Assembly (NCBI RefSeq): GCF_014633365.1
Contig: NC_068339.1
Coordinates: forward strand, 29,521,316-29,585,315
Reading direction: 5' to 3'
DNA length: 64,000 nucleotides
Source of the DNA: Diospyros lotus
Taxonomy: Eukaryota; Streptophyta; Magnoliopsida; Ericales; Ebenaceae
The position numbers were made by a program, and so were the translations under genes. The notes beneath the pieces were generated by a model that was given only the letters and a program-made list of their open reading frames with translations, was not told the origin of the DNA and searched no databases. This document shows positions 11,290 through 22,888 of the stretch, one piece after another (positions within the stretch are counted from its first letter, which is position 1; each line of letters starts with the position of its first letter).

Positions 11290-12913
11290 AGTCGTCCAAG
11301 TATTCGGCCTCTAACTCGTGATACGCGGCACGCGTCCATTGGCAAGGAGAGCGGAATAGGAGTGCTAGCTCTTTCTCCTTTTTGCGGCTTGTGTATGGAT
11401 AGAAAAGAACGCCGAAATATCACACAACCATTAATTCCTCAATTTGGGTAACCCATAAAAGGGTATTTATAGAGAAGCCTTCTAGGGTTTCTTAAAGCTA
11501 ATGGATTGGGCTAACCCATTAATCCTAATTCAACTAGAATCTTAAGTAGGCTTATCTTAGTCCAACTAGAAATATAATTAAGTGGCCCAAATCCATTTAT
11601 AAAATATTTAGCCCAAATCTAATTCAAACACAAATACTTATTATTTAATATTTGGTCCAAATCTAATTTAGTCCAAATATAATATTTAATATTTGGCCCA
11701 AATACTTTATTTAGTCCAAATATTAACTTAAGCCCAAATATATTTTATTTCCTATTTGTCACTCTAACAAATAGAAAATTATTAAATTAGAAACTATTTC
11801 CTAATTTAATCAATTGCCATTTTAGGAAACTCTTTCCATTATGATGACCCCTCGTCATTACGTCTCTTTGTTTTTTTTTTTTTTTTGTGAGAACCTACGA
11901 CGGCACAACTTTTTACCGAAGTGTCCCACTTAACCATACGTCTGTTCTCCTGATTTAAGTTAGGGATTGAGCCTATTGCGTACGACTTATTAGGCTTTCG
12001 AATATGTTGGCAATGTGTCGGTATGAACACATAAGACAAGATTGATCTCTAGCAAGGCGTTATGCCTACCCAATTATTCAAAAAGATTCATAATCCATAA
12101 ATAACCTTTCAGGAGCATGGTTACTGTGTAATTTGATCCTTTCGTCAATGTATTTTATGTGATCTCAAGTCTGGCAATGTGTTGCTTGATTATGATTACA
12201 TTAGTTTTTCTTCGGTTATCCAGATATCTTCACTTAATAGAAAGTGAATCAATAACTCCTTATTGATCTCTTTCACCATGGCCATGGATTTAAAGTGAAT
12301 ATCCACCAAAGAGCCTTATATATATATATATATCATCTTTTATCAAGGGATAGACGAGTTCCATCTTGGTTATACACCCATCTCCATAAGCCTCATGATA
12401 TACCCAACGATCGCCCACGTGCAGCCTTTATCTAGGCCCATACCGGTTTTCTTATGAGATAACCGCGATAACCTTAGGTCCAAGGATTAGTTACACCCTT
12501 CTTGTATGAGAATACCATCAACATATAACCAAAATAAATTCTCATGGCGAGTCATGTCTAGTGACACGTTCTCCAACATTGGTCACTTATGTACTTGTCT
12601 AGGTATCCCCATGCCTATGGATGTGAGACCCCCATTGCTATCACATAGCAAAAACATAGTATATACAAGTCTTACCACAATTGTCAATGTTCATTCTTGA
12701 CATTGCTACGATTTGGGACGTTTAATGATGTTAAGAAACTGTGATGTATCATCTCACATCTTTATAGATTAATCATAGTATACATCATATGGACTTCTAT
12801 CTAGTTTCATTCGGTTATTACAATAACAAGAAACTAATAGAATGACTTCTTGTAAATTTGAACAACTCTTTATTCAAATAATAAACACGATTACAATTGT
12901 CAGTGTACAACAT
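11290..12913 (-). mobile_element. Copia-like solo LTR, boundaries approximate
   Basis: About 1.6 kb of non-coding sequence interrupts the reverse LTR. On the minus strand it begins TGTTGTACACTGACAATTG at the Cassandra junction. It includes a TATA-type ATAAAAGGGTATTTATAG near 11455-11473 and an AT-rich part with repeated GGCCCAAAT-type words. The overall style is that of plant Ty1/copia LTRs. I could not fix the lower-coordinate boundary or a target duplication. Confidence 0.4.
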
Positions 12914-13139
12914 TGTAACATCCCGTTCGAGCGATAGGAAGGATCGGAACAACTTATCTTGATGGGCCTACACGAACTTCCCAGGGGGGTCACCCATCCC
13001 TGGATTACCCCAAGTCAAGCACGCTTAACTTGGGAGTTCTTTGCCAACATTCAGCCCAAAAGGTATCCAGCTGGTGTTGTTTCCTTCCTTACACTATCCT
13101 CGATATATACTAACTTCTCTGGGCTCTTGGGGTATTACA
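12914..13139 (-). mobile_element. Cassandra TRIM solo LTR carrying 5S rRNA sequence
   Basis: A 226-bp unit with ends TGTAACATCCC...GGGGTATTACA and a perfect target duplication AACAT (12909-12913 and 13140-13144). On the minus strand, 12969-13080 is derived from plant 5S rRNA. AGTTAAGCGTGC (13019-13030) matches the 5S A-box region and GGATGGGTGACC (12988-12999) the C-box region. This is the defining feature of Cassandra terminal-repeat retrotransposons, whose LTRs carry a 5S-type RNA polymerase III promoter. It encodes no protein. Only one LTR is present, so it is a solo LTR and not a functional 5S gene. Confidence 0.93.
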
Positions 13140-14742
13140 AACATGCCCAATCTGATTGGGTCTAGAGCACCTACACTAACAAAAAGCCACTTGCAGGTCT
13201 TGCAAAAAATAACCGAACATCCGGTCAGTTTTTCTCGAAATCCGACCACCCCGGTGGCTCTTATTGCCTCAAGCCTTTTTCAAAAAGCCTCCCCCAACCA
13301 TCCCTCGTGCAACCCCCTAGCTGAAACGATCGAAATCGGTGACTAGTGACCTGCTAGTAGATTTCCCATTGGGTAACTTTTGCTAAATTGCACTTTGGCC
13401 TCTCATAGTTTGGGTTTCTTAGTTTGGCCCATTTCACCTAGCCCCTCAAGTCCTAAAACATACATTTGACCCCCGAAGATTTTGAAAAAATATTGTTTCG
13501 ACCTCCCTCTGACAGTTTCAAAAATTGCACTTAGGCCCGAATCTTCATTTTAGCCTTAAGCCCTTTCGTTTCTTCATGAAACCACTGAATGGTTGTTCTG
13601 CATGTCGAATATGAACCCCCTCAAGATTCTGTTGACTTCCCAGAAGCCCCCCACAATTATTCGATTTCTTAGCCTAAATCGCAGCTATATTTTAGCTGTA
13701 TCAAAAATCATTTCTGATTCAATTTCTCTCGATGACATAGATCATGTCTCGAAATACTCATCAAAGTCGTATCATTTTTCTTAGATATCTCGGCTTCAGG
13801 GCATTCCTTACAGTCGATTCGATACTTATAACTACTATCAAGCCAATTTTTTGATATTCTAAACTTACTTAAATTATGTGATAACCTTATGAAAATATGG
13901 GTTCTTACATCTTACATCTCATGTTTCCTTGCTTTGAGCATATCTTGCTCATTTTATATGCATCTTGGTGTTTGTATATTGTGGTTAGTTGATGAGCTGA
14001 ATGTGATGATTGGTAACTTGTTAGTGGAACATCACGATGATCCGAGGGGGGCAATCCCATGCCTATAGGTGAGGCATGAGGGGTTGACCATGATCACGTG
14101 TCTAGAGGTAGGGCTTAGCTTGGAGGTGAGGCTGAGATGTTTGCCACGAGAATTGACAGGGATGATGGTAACTCGGGGAGATTCCTTGACATATTGCATA
14201 TTACTCTTGCATACATTGTTTATTTTCTTATACCACTCACTTGGATTTAACTGTCTAATTTGGGTGTTTCATATCCTTGAAACATTCAACATTCCAGGTA
14301 TGTCAAATGTGACAAGTATCCCAGGTTCCAGTTCGGGTAAAGGCAAGGAGGTGGTGTTGGCTAGCTTTAAGTTTGGATTCTTAGTTATAAAATCATTATT
14401 TATATTTGTAAACCAAGCGTAGCACTTGTACTCTCAATATTGTATTGTAAATAGCAATTAAGATACTTATGGATGTATGGTGTAGTGTGCAGTTCTACGG
14501 TTACACCCCAAATTCATGTATTCGTGAGACCGTTATAATTTCTGAGATGTTGGTGTGATAGATTTTTACTAAAATTATGGAAATCCTAGCTATTTAGCAC
14601 ACTTAGGTTCAATCTTCGCTTTCGTTGATAAAGAATTTCTAATAACACCCGTATGTGATATTAACTTATATTTAACGGTTGTCATTAGCATATAACGAAC
14701 ATTACACAGCTTCAATGTGTAAGTAAAAAGTGGGGCGTTACA

Positions 14743-17061
14743 TAAGCAATGAAGGTTCTAAACCTCCTTTGGTGCACAATCAATTGATTAATAAAACTAG
14801 TAGTGAAGAATAAAGGTTATGATGCGATATTGGGGAAGGTGGGTCGGCACAAGATTGATCAATAGACAAGGTTTCGGGCTTGACTTAGTGATTTAGAGCT
14901 TTATTTTCGCGTTTGTGGAGTGAAGGACACTTAGATAAAAGGGCATTGAGCTTCAACTTGAAGGAAGGATGTCGAGCTAGACCATTGTTGAGTTTTTGGA
15001 ATTTAAATTCTATTTAATGGATAATATAAGATTCAAATCTTCAATTATGTGTGTAGATATATATATATATATTTAATATCAACTTAATAGACTCTTGGTT
15101 TGAGTTCTTTGATTTTTAATTTCATAACTTAACAGAGTTGGATAAATTAATTTTTAATATATTTAAGGTTCCTTTGGAATTTTAATTTTGTTTAATATAT
15201 AATAGGAGGATAATAAGATAAAAAAAATCAATTATGTGTATTTATTTATTTATTAATATCATTTTAATAGGCTTTTAGTTTAATTAGTGTTATTAGACTC
15301 TTGGAATTTCAGAAATTATGTTAAAACCTCATTAGTTTTATTCAAAAATAGAATTTGAAAACTAATTATAATTCATTAGTTACCTTTTCAAAAGGGTAAT
15401 GAGTTATAGTTAATTTTTGTCAAATTCTTTGAAAAATAAAAATAGATAATTATTACAATTTGTGGCTAAATGCTTTTCAAAATGTTGTATGAAATAATTT
15501 GATTCATAGTGGTTCCCTAAATAAGTTGACCATCGATTATTTTATGTTTAAAGAAACTAATCCTAAACTCTAAATGTTAAATTGATTGTATATATTAAAT
15601 TTATAGGAAGTAGAGAAAACAACTTCTCAAAGCAGAGAAATTACCTTTTGAGTGGACATGATAACTAATTAAGTAGAGAAAGCCGTTGGTTATTTATCTC
15701 AAAATCATTTATAACATTAGACAAAAACAAAAGATGACATCATCCAACGTATGTTAAGATGTATTTTGAATGCTAGTAGGATTGATTACGTATTATTTTA
15801 TGTCCAATCAAATCGATTATATGTCGGAATAAAGGAAACAACTTTTGAGTGGACACGACATCTAGATAAAAAAGGATCGTTAACTCTAAATATGTATTAT
15901 CGACCAATGATGAAAAATGACATCAAGTTTTTAATTTGCTTGCTAGTATGATTATACATATACGTAGTAGAAGGCAATAAGTTTACTATAGCCATTTTTT
16001 GCTAGAACTTTATATATTCTCGAGACTTAAATATGTTACATCTTATTTATTTATTAAAATTTATTTAAATGAATTTATTTTAGTTCATGCAAACTTTTTT
16101 TATTAAATTTATTTAGATCTCACAATGAAGATAAAAAAATTTAAAGATGCAGGTGATGTAACGTAATTCTTAGAGAGGAAGAATTGAGACATTCGGTTAA
16201 TAGGTAAAATGAAATATTTGCAATTGCATTAGGTGTCTTAACAAAAGTATCTAAAATAAGGAAAATAATCCCCCCAAAAAAAAGAAAATTAAAAGGCAAC
16301 TCCCCTTTAAGATGGAAAACAACTTGTCGAATGATAATCTTTAGGGAAATCATGATGCCCCACCTCTGTGGCAACATTTGGATTCGAAACTTGAGATGGA
16401 AGGCTAAAACTAAACAAATAAATAAATAAAAATAGAGAAAGGTTGACATAAGAAGAGATGAGAGAGGTTGACACAAGAAGAAAGGGAAAATAAAATAACT
16501 CGCTAGGATGGATCAACAATTAGTTAAAGCCAACCATTTACGTAATAAGTAATACGTTAATATTAATATTTTTAAGATACATGTCAAGTGATTGAATTAT
16601 GATAAATTAAAATTTATAATTATAGGTCGTGTATTTGACTCCTTATTTTACGTAATGAGACAAAAATTTCACTTAGAATTTATATTTTTTTGTCAAAATT
16701 AACGACCTGAGCAATGAGACGGCGCAAGAGCAATAATCCCAAAAAAACTAACATTAATTGAGGACATGAGTAATGGTGAAGATTCACGAGAACGGTCATC
16801 CCAAGAAAGTAACATTAATTTAAATCATCTTTCAAGCTCTAAATTTGAGCAAAAACGAAGCAGAAATGTCAGCAGTTCAAAGATCAATCAAACCCATATA
16901 TAAAATAAATATTATTATCAAAACTTTATTCTGTCAAACGATTTAGATTGTTGGCTTTCGTCTCTTACAGGGTGGGGTACCAATTTCATATATAGAGACT
17001 GTCGGTGATATATGTAGCTAGCCAGCAGGAGCTAGATATATACGATTTTCTTGACATTTTC
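14743..17061. other. AT-rich intergenic DNA, no gene seen
   Basis: No convincing frame on either strand. Two diverged direct repeats are visible. One pair is at about 15017 and 15196, sharing TCAATTATGTGT and TTAATAGRCT. The other is at about 15640 and 15850, sharing TTTTGAGTGGACA and GATGACATCA. This DNA probably continues the target region of the LTR nest on the left. Confidence 0.5.
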
Positions 17062-18218
17062 TCAAGCATCCCCACCACCACCCGCGATGGCTGTCCTGAT
17101 CATCTGATAGATATCTGCCAAAGAAGAAAGTAAAACAACCATGAGATGCGATGTCGCCATGCTTGCTTTCTGTAAAGAAATTATTAAAGTTCCAAATTAA
17201 TTAATTAATTACATGATCCAACGATGACAAAAGTAAAGAGCCCAAGAATGATGGGGCCGTAAGGGAAGTCGGATGCTTTCTTGACCGCTCCCCTCTTAGT
17301 GATATTCTTCTCAAATTTCTCAATCCTGCGTTCTGCAACCCTCTTCGAGGTAGTCTGTCCAATCAAACCAACAAACAACGATTCAAACCCAGTATATATA
17401 GAATGTACACAGTAGGAGAAGTAATGATCATTCTCGGCTCGGGTCTCTCCATAGGTAGTTAAGGTAAGTCGAGGGTATGCTGTCAAATGTGACAAGCAAA
17501 TTGACAGGTTGAAATTGGTGCCTAAATTTGTAAACAAATATCAGTGTCCTCACTTAATTGGATGCAAAACGGGAATCAGGAACTCGATCGTTATGCAAAC
17601 AGAATATTCTGTGACCCAACCAAATCACAGAGTGAGTGATAATGTTGGTGTCGGTAGTAGTGAAAGTTACAAGCTGTAAATCACGTATGCTTTGAGAAGA
17701 AGAGGAGAGGGACGAGAGGAGCTTGGCAAGAATAAATAATAAAAAATCCTTTGCAACGTTGTTGAATGGAGTGAAAATACCATTTTATCCTTACGTACAA
17801 AAAGGTAAGAGCGACGGAAGTAAATATCACGACAATAACTTGCTAGAAGAATAAAACAAATATTAAAAAAATAAAAGAAAATTAAGCAAATAGGGAAAAG
17901 AAAAGAAAAAAAGCCCTAATTTATAAGTGGGAAAGGGCAATAGAATAATGGATGATACATTCAGCAAGGTGAGGGAGAGAAGCAGAGATCCGGGTATCGG
18001 GGCGAGGAGATGAAGAAAGTGCGTACATAGAATAAAGATGAAATGAGAATCAGAGTACATAAGCGAATAGATTCCATAAGGTGCAGAAGAGAAGAAAAGA
18101 AGAAGAAGAAGAGACGAAGAAGAAAAGAGCACGAGCACGAAAATGGAGTAAAAGTAACCGAAGAAAGAAAGAAAGGAGGCGGAGGAGGAAGAGGAATCGT
18201 GTTCTTGACGCGTACCAT
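17062..18218 (-). CDS. RAMP4/SERP-like tail-anchored ER protein, three exons
   Basis: Spliced model on the minus strand: exon 1 18216-18218 (only the ATG, donor GTACGC), exon 2 17213-17354 (acceptor TTGGACAG), exon 3 17062-17114 (acceptor TTTGGCAG, stop TGA at 17062-17064). The second donor GTAATT is at 17211-17212. The product is 65 aa, close to the usual 68 aa of plant RAMP4. It begins MTTSKRVAERR, then EKFEKNITKRG (basic cytosolic part, about residues 14-24). A single membrane span follows (YGPIILGLFTFVIVGS, about 33-48), ending IYQMIRTAIAGGGGDA. Family members sit in the ER membrane at the Sec61 translocon and are linked to the stress response and membrane-protein stability. The longer uninterrupted frame up to 17537 is intron read-through. 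The exon-1 choice is inferred: it gives the family's exact N-terminus, but the intron is 861 bp. The other junctions are firm. Confidence 0.88.
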
Positions 18219-18376
18219 GATGGTGATGATGATGAAACTAGTGTGATGCGAACACAGAGACAGAGCCTGTCTTTCTGCGGGATTCGATTTCAGCAGGGGA
18301 CGGGATGGGCCCTTTTCGCTTTTTCCAAAGGCACGGCGGCTTTGGCCCTCGCGTTTATGAACAACGTGACCCCACC

Positions 18377-18383
18377 TTTTATA
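18377..18383 (-). promoter_or_regulatory. TATA box of the RAMP4-like gene
   Basis: The minus strand reads GGGTATAAAAGGTGGG, about 160 bp upstream of the predicted ATG. This leaves room for a 5' leader of about 130 nt. No other good TATA lies between it and the ATG. Confidence 0.55.
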
Positions 18384-18399
18384 CCCGCTGTCCGAAAAC

Positions 18400-19915
18400 C
18401 ACGCGCCTCCGCTCTACTCCGTTGTCGGTTTCTTTTCCTTCTATTTTTCTTTTAATTTTTTGGGTTGTCACGAGAGTCGAGATTAACTAAAATTAAAATT
18501 ATTATTCAAAAGCACAATTATAATATTTATATATTAATTAATATATTTTTAATATCTTTTTGAAATATATTTATTTCTACAGGCAACTGTGAATATGTGG
18601 TAAAAATATATATACAAGATGGACTTGCAAAAGCTTTATAATATATTACATGAACAAAAGAATCACATAATATAGATTGTGGTATTGTTTTCAAATATTT
18701 AAAACTAATAACAAAATCAAACAGTAGAGTAGGTGAGATATTATAATAATAATAAATAAATGTAGATGATATCTAAATAAAAATTTTATTTTGAAATTAT
18801 TAAGAATATGTAGATGAGATTTTCTAGTATAAGAAATTTTAAATTATTTTTAATTTTTAAATTCCTTAAATGGAGATTTTAATCAAACGAGTACGACCCA
18901 GTGGAGACTTTTTTTTAATTGAGTTGTTGTTTTTAAATATCTGAAAATAATAATAAAAATAAAACAATAGATAGGTTTGTCTTTATCCTCTCAATTGAAA
19001 AAGAAAATTAAAGACAAAAAATTTAAAAACTTAAAGGGAAAGTGAGGGTATAAAAATTGGTACGTAACAGAATCAAATGACCTTTAATTGCTCCATAATT
19101 GCGTTTATTTCTCAATTTATACAGCAGAGAGCTACTGACTTTGGGAAAGATGAAATGAGAAGCTGCTTTGGCTCCTATATGCATTCTTCTTCTTCTTCTT
19201 CTTCTTCGCCTCACCACCGGTTATGCAATTGGGAATTTACCAATCTTCACAACCGGGTGATATTCTCTGTGCAGTGCGGTTCCCATAGAATGGAGATGTA
19301 TTTTTATAAGATAAATAAATATTTATTAATTAAAATTTTTTATGTTGTAAAATACAACTAAAATTTGTATGTTGTTGGAAAACTCAACGAGCAGTCTATT
19401 GAGAAAGAGACATCCCTTAGCCTTCTTGCCTGATTTGCCATCACAAAGAGTAAAGGAAGTTGTTTAGGGCATACCTAGTTTGCTAACTTAAAAATGGCTC
19501 GATCCCCTAACCGAGAAGGTTATGGAGAAACCAAAAGAATAAGGAACATTGTGATGATCTACGAGATCTTCCATCTCTGGAGCAAGTTTACAAGACAAAA
19601 GCCAATCAAGAGGGACGTGGGAATTTCTCTCGCGTGAACCCTTTCGATACTTAATTCAGACAAAGACTTGCTATAGTGTAAGATGTAAGGAAAAAATGTA
19701 AGAATGTCATGCAAGAGAGTTGGAGATGTATGGTGAGTGAGAAGGTGTCCACTATTGCTAGTGGTGTTTTATAAATGCTATTGCTATTGCCTTTCATTCT
19801 CTAGATCTATATATATATATATATAATATAATATTTTATTTTTTATTTTATTAATACGTATATATGTGGGGACCACTCAAATGTTTTAAAATGACAAGTG
19901 GCATGTGTAATATCC
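18400..19915. other. Intergenic DNA with a CTT microsatellite
   Basis: AT-rich and without a supported gene. A CTT run lies at about 19185-19208. At 19500-19670 a short stretch reads like a broken gag or linker (for example LPSLEQVYKTK) but has no extended homology that I can recognise. Confidence 0.5.
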
Positions 19916-20159
19916 TAGTATTTTGAGAATAAAAATAATTAATTTTTTATATTTAAAATATTTTTTGACATCCATTAGAGATTATAATTGAGAAAATTAA
20001 TAGGTTTAGAGTTAGTGGGCTAAGTTAAAAAAATAAAGACTAAGTAAATGGGCTTAGAGTTAGTGGGCTAAGTTGAAAAAAATAAAATGCTAAGTAAATG
20101 GGCTTAGAATTAGTAGTATAAGAAAATAGGTTTAAAATTAATGAACTAAATAAAAGAAT

Positions 20160-20760
20160 AATCTATTCAAAAGAAGATTTAGTAGAAAATAATTAAGGTG
20201 ACAAAATAATTAAAGATAGTGGGTGAAATAATTGAGAAATTTAGGAGACAAAGTAGGGTGTGGACAAATAATTAAAAATTATGGGTAAGATTTAGTAGAA
20301 AATAATTAAGAAAGATAACAAAATAATTAAATATAATAGTTGAAATAATTGAGAAATGTGGGAGACAAAGTAGGGTGTAAACAAATAATCAAAGATAATG
20401 AGTGAAATAATTGAGAAATGTGGAAGACAAAATAGGGTGTAGACAAATAATTAAAGATTATGGGAGAGATTTAGTGAAAAATAATTAAGAAATATGACAA
20501 AATAATTAAAGATTATGGGAGAGATTTAGTGAAAAATAATTAAGAAATATGACAAAATAATTAAAGATAAGAGTTGAAATAATTGAGAAATGTGAGAGAT
20601 AAAATAGGGTGTGGACAAATAATAAAAAATAATGGGTGAAATAATAGAGAAATGTGGGAGACAAAGTAGAGTGTGGACAGATAATTAAAGATTATGGAAG
20701 AGATTTTAGTAAAAAATAATTAAGAAATGTGATAAAATAATTAAAGATAATGAGTCACTA
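20160..20760 (+). repeat. Degenerate AT-rich tandem repeats upstream of the LTR TATA box
   Basis: Words AAAATAATTAAGAAATATGACA, GATTATGGGAGAGATTTAGT and GTGGGAGACAAAGTAGGGTG recur every 60-120 bp in the upstream half of this LTR. Other LTRs of the family in this window lack them, so this is a local expansion. Confidence 0.65.
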
Positions 20761-21899
20761 CAATTATACTAAATTTAATTCAACCTTCTATAAATAGAAG
20801 AAACTTGAAAGGTTGGAGGGCTTGAATTAGAAAGAGAAAGGTTGTAAGAAAAAAAGATTTGAGAGTGAGAGAGAGATTTGAAAAAAAGAAAGAAAGAAAT
20901 AGGAAAAAAGAAAATATAGAGAAAAATATCAAAAAATTTTAGAAAAATCCTATAGGCTAGGTTTAGTAGTTCGTGTAAAAATTTTTGGCAGAAGGCCTTG
21001 TTGGATATGCAGACTTAGGCTTCGTCGTAGTACAGAAGAATATCGAATCGCTCCGCAGAAAGGTGAGTTATTTTTAAAAATTTCTTAAAAATTTTAAAAA
21101 ATATGAGAATGATATTTTAGAATTTTTGATGATGAAATTGGAAGAGAAATGCATGATTTGTATTTATTATGGATTTTTGAGGCAATAGATGCTTGAAAAT
21201 CAAAAAGAAAATGAGAAATAAATAAAATATGAATTCTGAAAATTATGAAGAAATTTATGGGGTTTAAGAATATTATTTTAGGAATTATTGTGAAGATAAA
21301 TTGAGAAAATTTTATGAGAAAGTATTTATTTCATAATCTTGAGGAAATAATAGGAGAAAATGGGAGAAATTAGAAAAATTAGAGAAAATTAGAAATATGA
21401 TTTTTTTTTTAAGTAATTATGATGTCTAGGGTACGTCAAGGTTCATAATTGAGTACGATTGGAAGTCTGACGTGAATTTGAGGCAAAATTATGCTAGAGG
21501 CAAAATTGTTTTATTGCAAGATAAGTAGTACTTTTCAAATGGATTTAGTTTTATGAAAATGCTTGGTTTGTAAGTGGTTCGATTCCAAAATCAGATTTTA
21601 TGTAAATATTCTTATCATGTTGTCCTTGATGCGAGTATGTCATGTAGATTGCATTTACACGTTTGATTTATAAAATATGCATATGAGCATAATGAGATTC
21701 ACGGTCATACGTTGCATGGGTTTGGGATTAGGTACTGGTGCCGTTGCTTTGCCAAAGGTGCACCCATACACCCCAGTTTGGCAGGGAGATTGGAAAAATG
21801 ATGAGTAATTTTAAGGTGCAGTCGGCCCAAACATGAGAGTTATGATATTATGTGCATTGCATACATACATGAGCATTAAATGTTTTGTTTCCCTTACTT

Positions 21900-21932
21900 A
21901 GATGATTCATCATCTAACTTGGGCTTTGCCCC
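21900..21932 (+). promoter_or_regulatory. Conserved LTR hairpin pair
   Basis: AGATGATTCATCATCT (21900-21915) folds with six paired bases and a 4-nt loop. It is followed by GGGCTTTGCCCC (21921-21932), a second short stem. The same pair occurs at 27503-27535 and, reversed, at 9814-9846. Variants with paired changes occur at 25026-25055 and 45235-45250. It lies downstream of the TATA box, so it would be in the RNA. A role in 3'-end formation or genomic RNA folding is a guess. Confidence 0.55.
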
Positions 21933-22393
21933 TAGATTATGCAAACGTTCCAGATGAAGATTGTGGTAGAACGAGAATGAATGAGGCATGAAATGGCACT
22001 TAACAAAGTGCATGATGAGTTGAATGTATGTTATGTAGCTCATGTATTGATATTCTGCTACTTCGAATTTTGAACGTTTTGAGGAATGATGATGTAGAAC
22101 CCTATTTAGGGTTAATGTTAGTTGATAACTTATGTTATGTATTAAGTCATGTTGAGAAATTTATGTTCCAGTGATGTAATAACTGATTTATGATTAATGT
22201 TATGATGTTAGGTTCGATTCTAGCTTTCGTATTTGATATTTATGATGATTTTCCTTGGAGATAAATGAATGGAAATTTTAGGATGGATAAGAATAACGAT
22301 ATGATTAAGTTTTAGTTTTATATATAAAAAAAAATTATTATCCCATAATTGTCCTGAGTATTGTGCGCTCGAAAAACGGGGCGTTACAGCATG

Positions 22394-22888
22394 CCATGTC
22401 AACAAAGGCACATGCCTTTTTAATTGGATTTGGGTTTTGGATAAAATTGCACTAAATCGATCAAATCAAGACATTATTGTCCAAATTAAAATGTTTAGAT
22501 TAGATTGCAAAAGCGCGAAAAGATTTGAATTTTTATTACAATTTGCCCGAAATAAAAAATATTTTTTTTTAAAATTGCCATCTAGAACTTTCATCAGCAA
22601 CCTCCGATAAGGACCTGTACCATTGAAACCCATTGGAAATGGGCCCATTGTTAATGGGTTTTGGTACACACAAAGAGAGTGAGGGAATGGGGAGAAGAAG
22701 AAAAATTGGCAATTGATAATATTGTTGTCAAACTACACTAATCAAAATTTATAATTCAGGGATGTATAGTAAGGTGAACATCCTATGTAATCCATGTAAG
22801 TGATTGTGATTGAAAATCCCTTAGCCAGGGTAAGCATGAGATTGGAAAGTGTTCCAATATTAGATCTGATTTGACATGCTACGTATAT
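22394..22888. other. Spacer between two LTRs, no gene seen
   Basis: AT-rich sequence of about 495 bp between the target duplications of the two neighbouring solo LTRs. Short frames here have no recognisable product. Confidence 0.4.

Larger units (their letters stand above)
9241..13909 (-). mobile_element. Reverse-oriented solo LTR with nested insertions
   Basis: Its 3' end is TGTAACACCCCACTTTCTCG on the plus strand (9241) and its 5' end is GGGTTCTTACA (13909). Flanks GCTTA and TCTTA share four of five bases. Read in reverse it matches the LTRs at 19916-27977 block by block: the 5' part (13140-13909), a TATA box (CCTATAAATAGG, about 11022-11033), a splice-donor-like AGGTAAGT, the hairpin box (9814-9846) and the GGGGTGTTACA end. 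It is split by a copia-like LTR and by Cassandra (12914-13139). Open frames here are shadows. Confidence 0.7.
2108..14742 (+). mobile_element. Solo LTR (about 2.0 kb net) containing two nested insertions
   Basis: The start TGTAACACCC (2108) and end GTGGGGCGTTACA (14742) are the matched ends of a long Ty3-type LTR. The flanks AAAGC (2103-2107) and TAAGC (14743-14747) are a 5-bp target duplication with one mismatch. Removing the Tat-like element (3144-9070 plus GGTTC) and the reverse LTR (9241-13909 plus one CTTA-type duplication) leaves about 2,030 bp. No internal domain or second LTR remains, so this is a solo LTR left by recombination. The remaining pieces are 2108-3143, 9071-9240 and about 13915-14742. 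Confidence 0.7.
19916..22388 (+). mobile_element. Solo LTR, 2,473 bp, intact ends
   Basis: It starts TGTAATATCCTAG and ends CGGGGCGTTACA, with a perfect target duplication GCATG (19911-19915 and 22389-22393). In order it shows an AT-rich upstream part with internal repeats (20160-20760), a TATA box (CTTCTATAAATAGAAG, about 20788-20803), a purine-rich leader, a GGTGAGTT splice-donor-like site near 21061, the hairpin box (21900-21932) and the GTTACA end. No second LTR or internal region is present. Confidence 0.9.

Noticed and set aside
12969..13080. Functional 5S rRNA gene
   Set aside because: The similarity is partial and diverged and lies within LTR ends with a target duplication, so it is Cassandra.
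17205..17537. A 110-codon minus-strand gene
   Set aside because: Only its last part is coding (RAMP4 exon 2). The first half is intron, with a clear acceptor at 17355-17356.
18043..18455. Plus-strand basic frames
   Set aside because: They lie on the opposite strand of the RAMP4 first intron and leader, in a GA-rich stretch.
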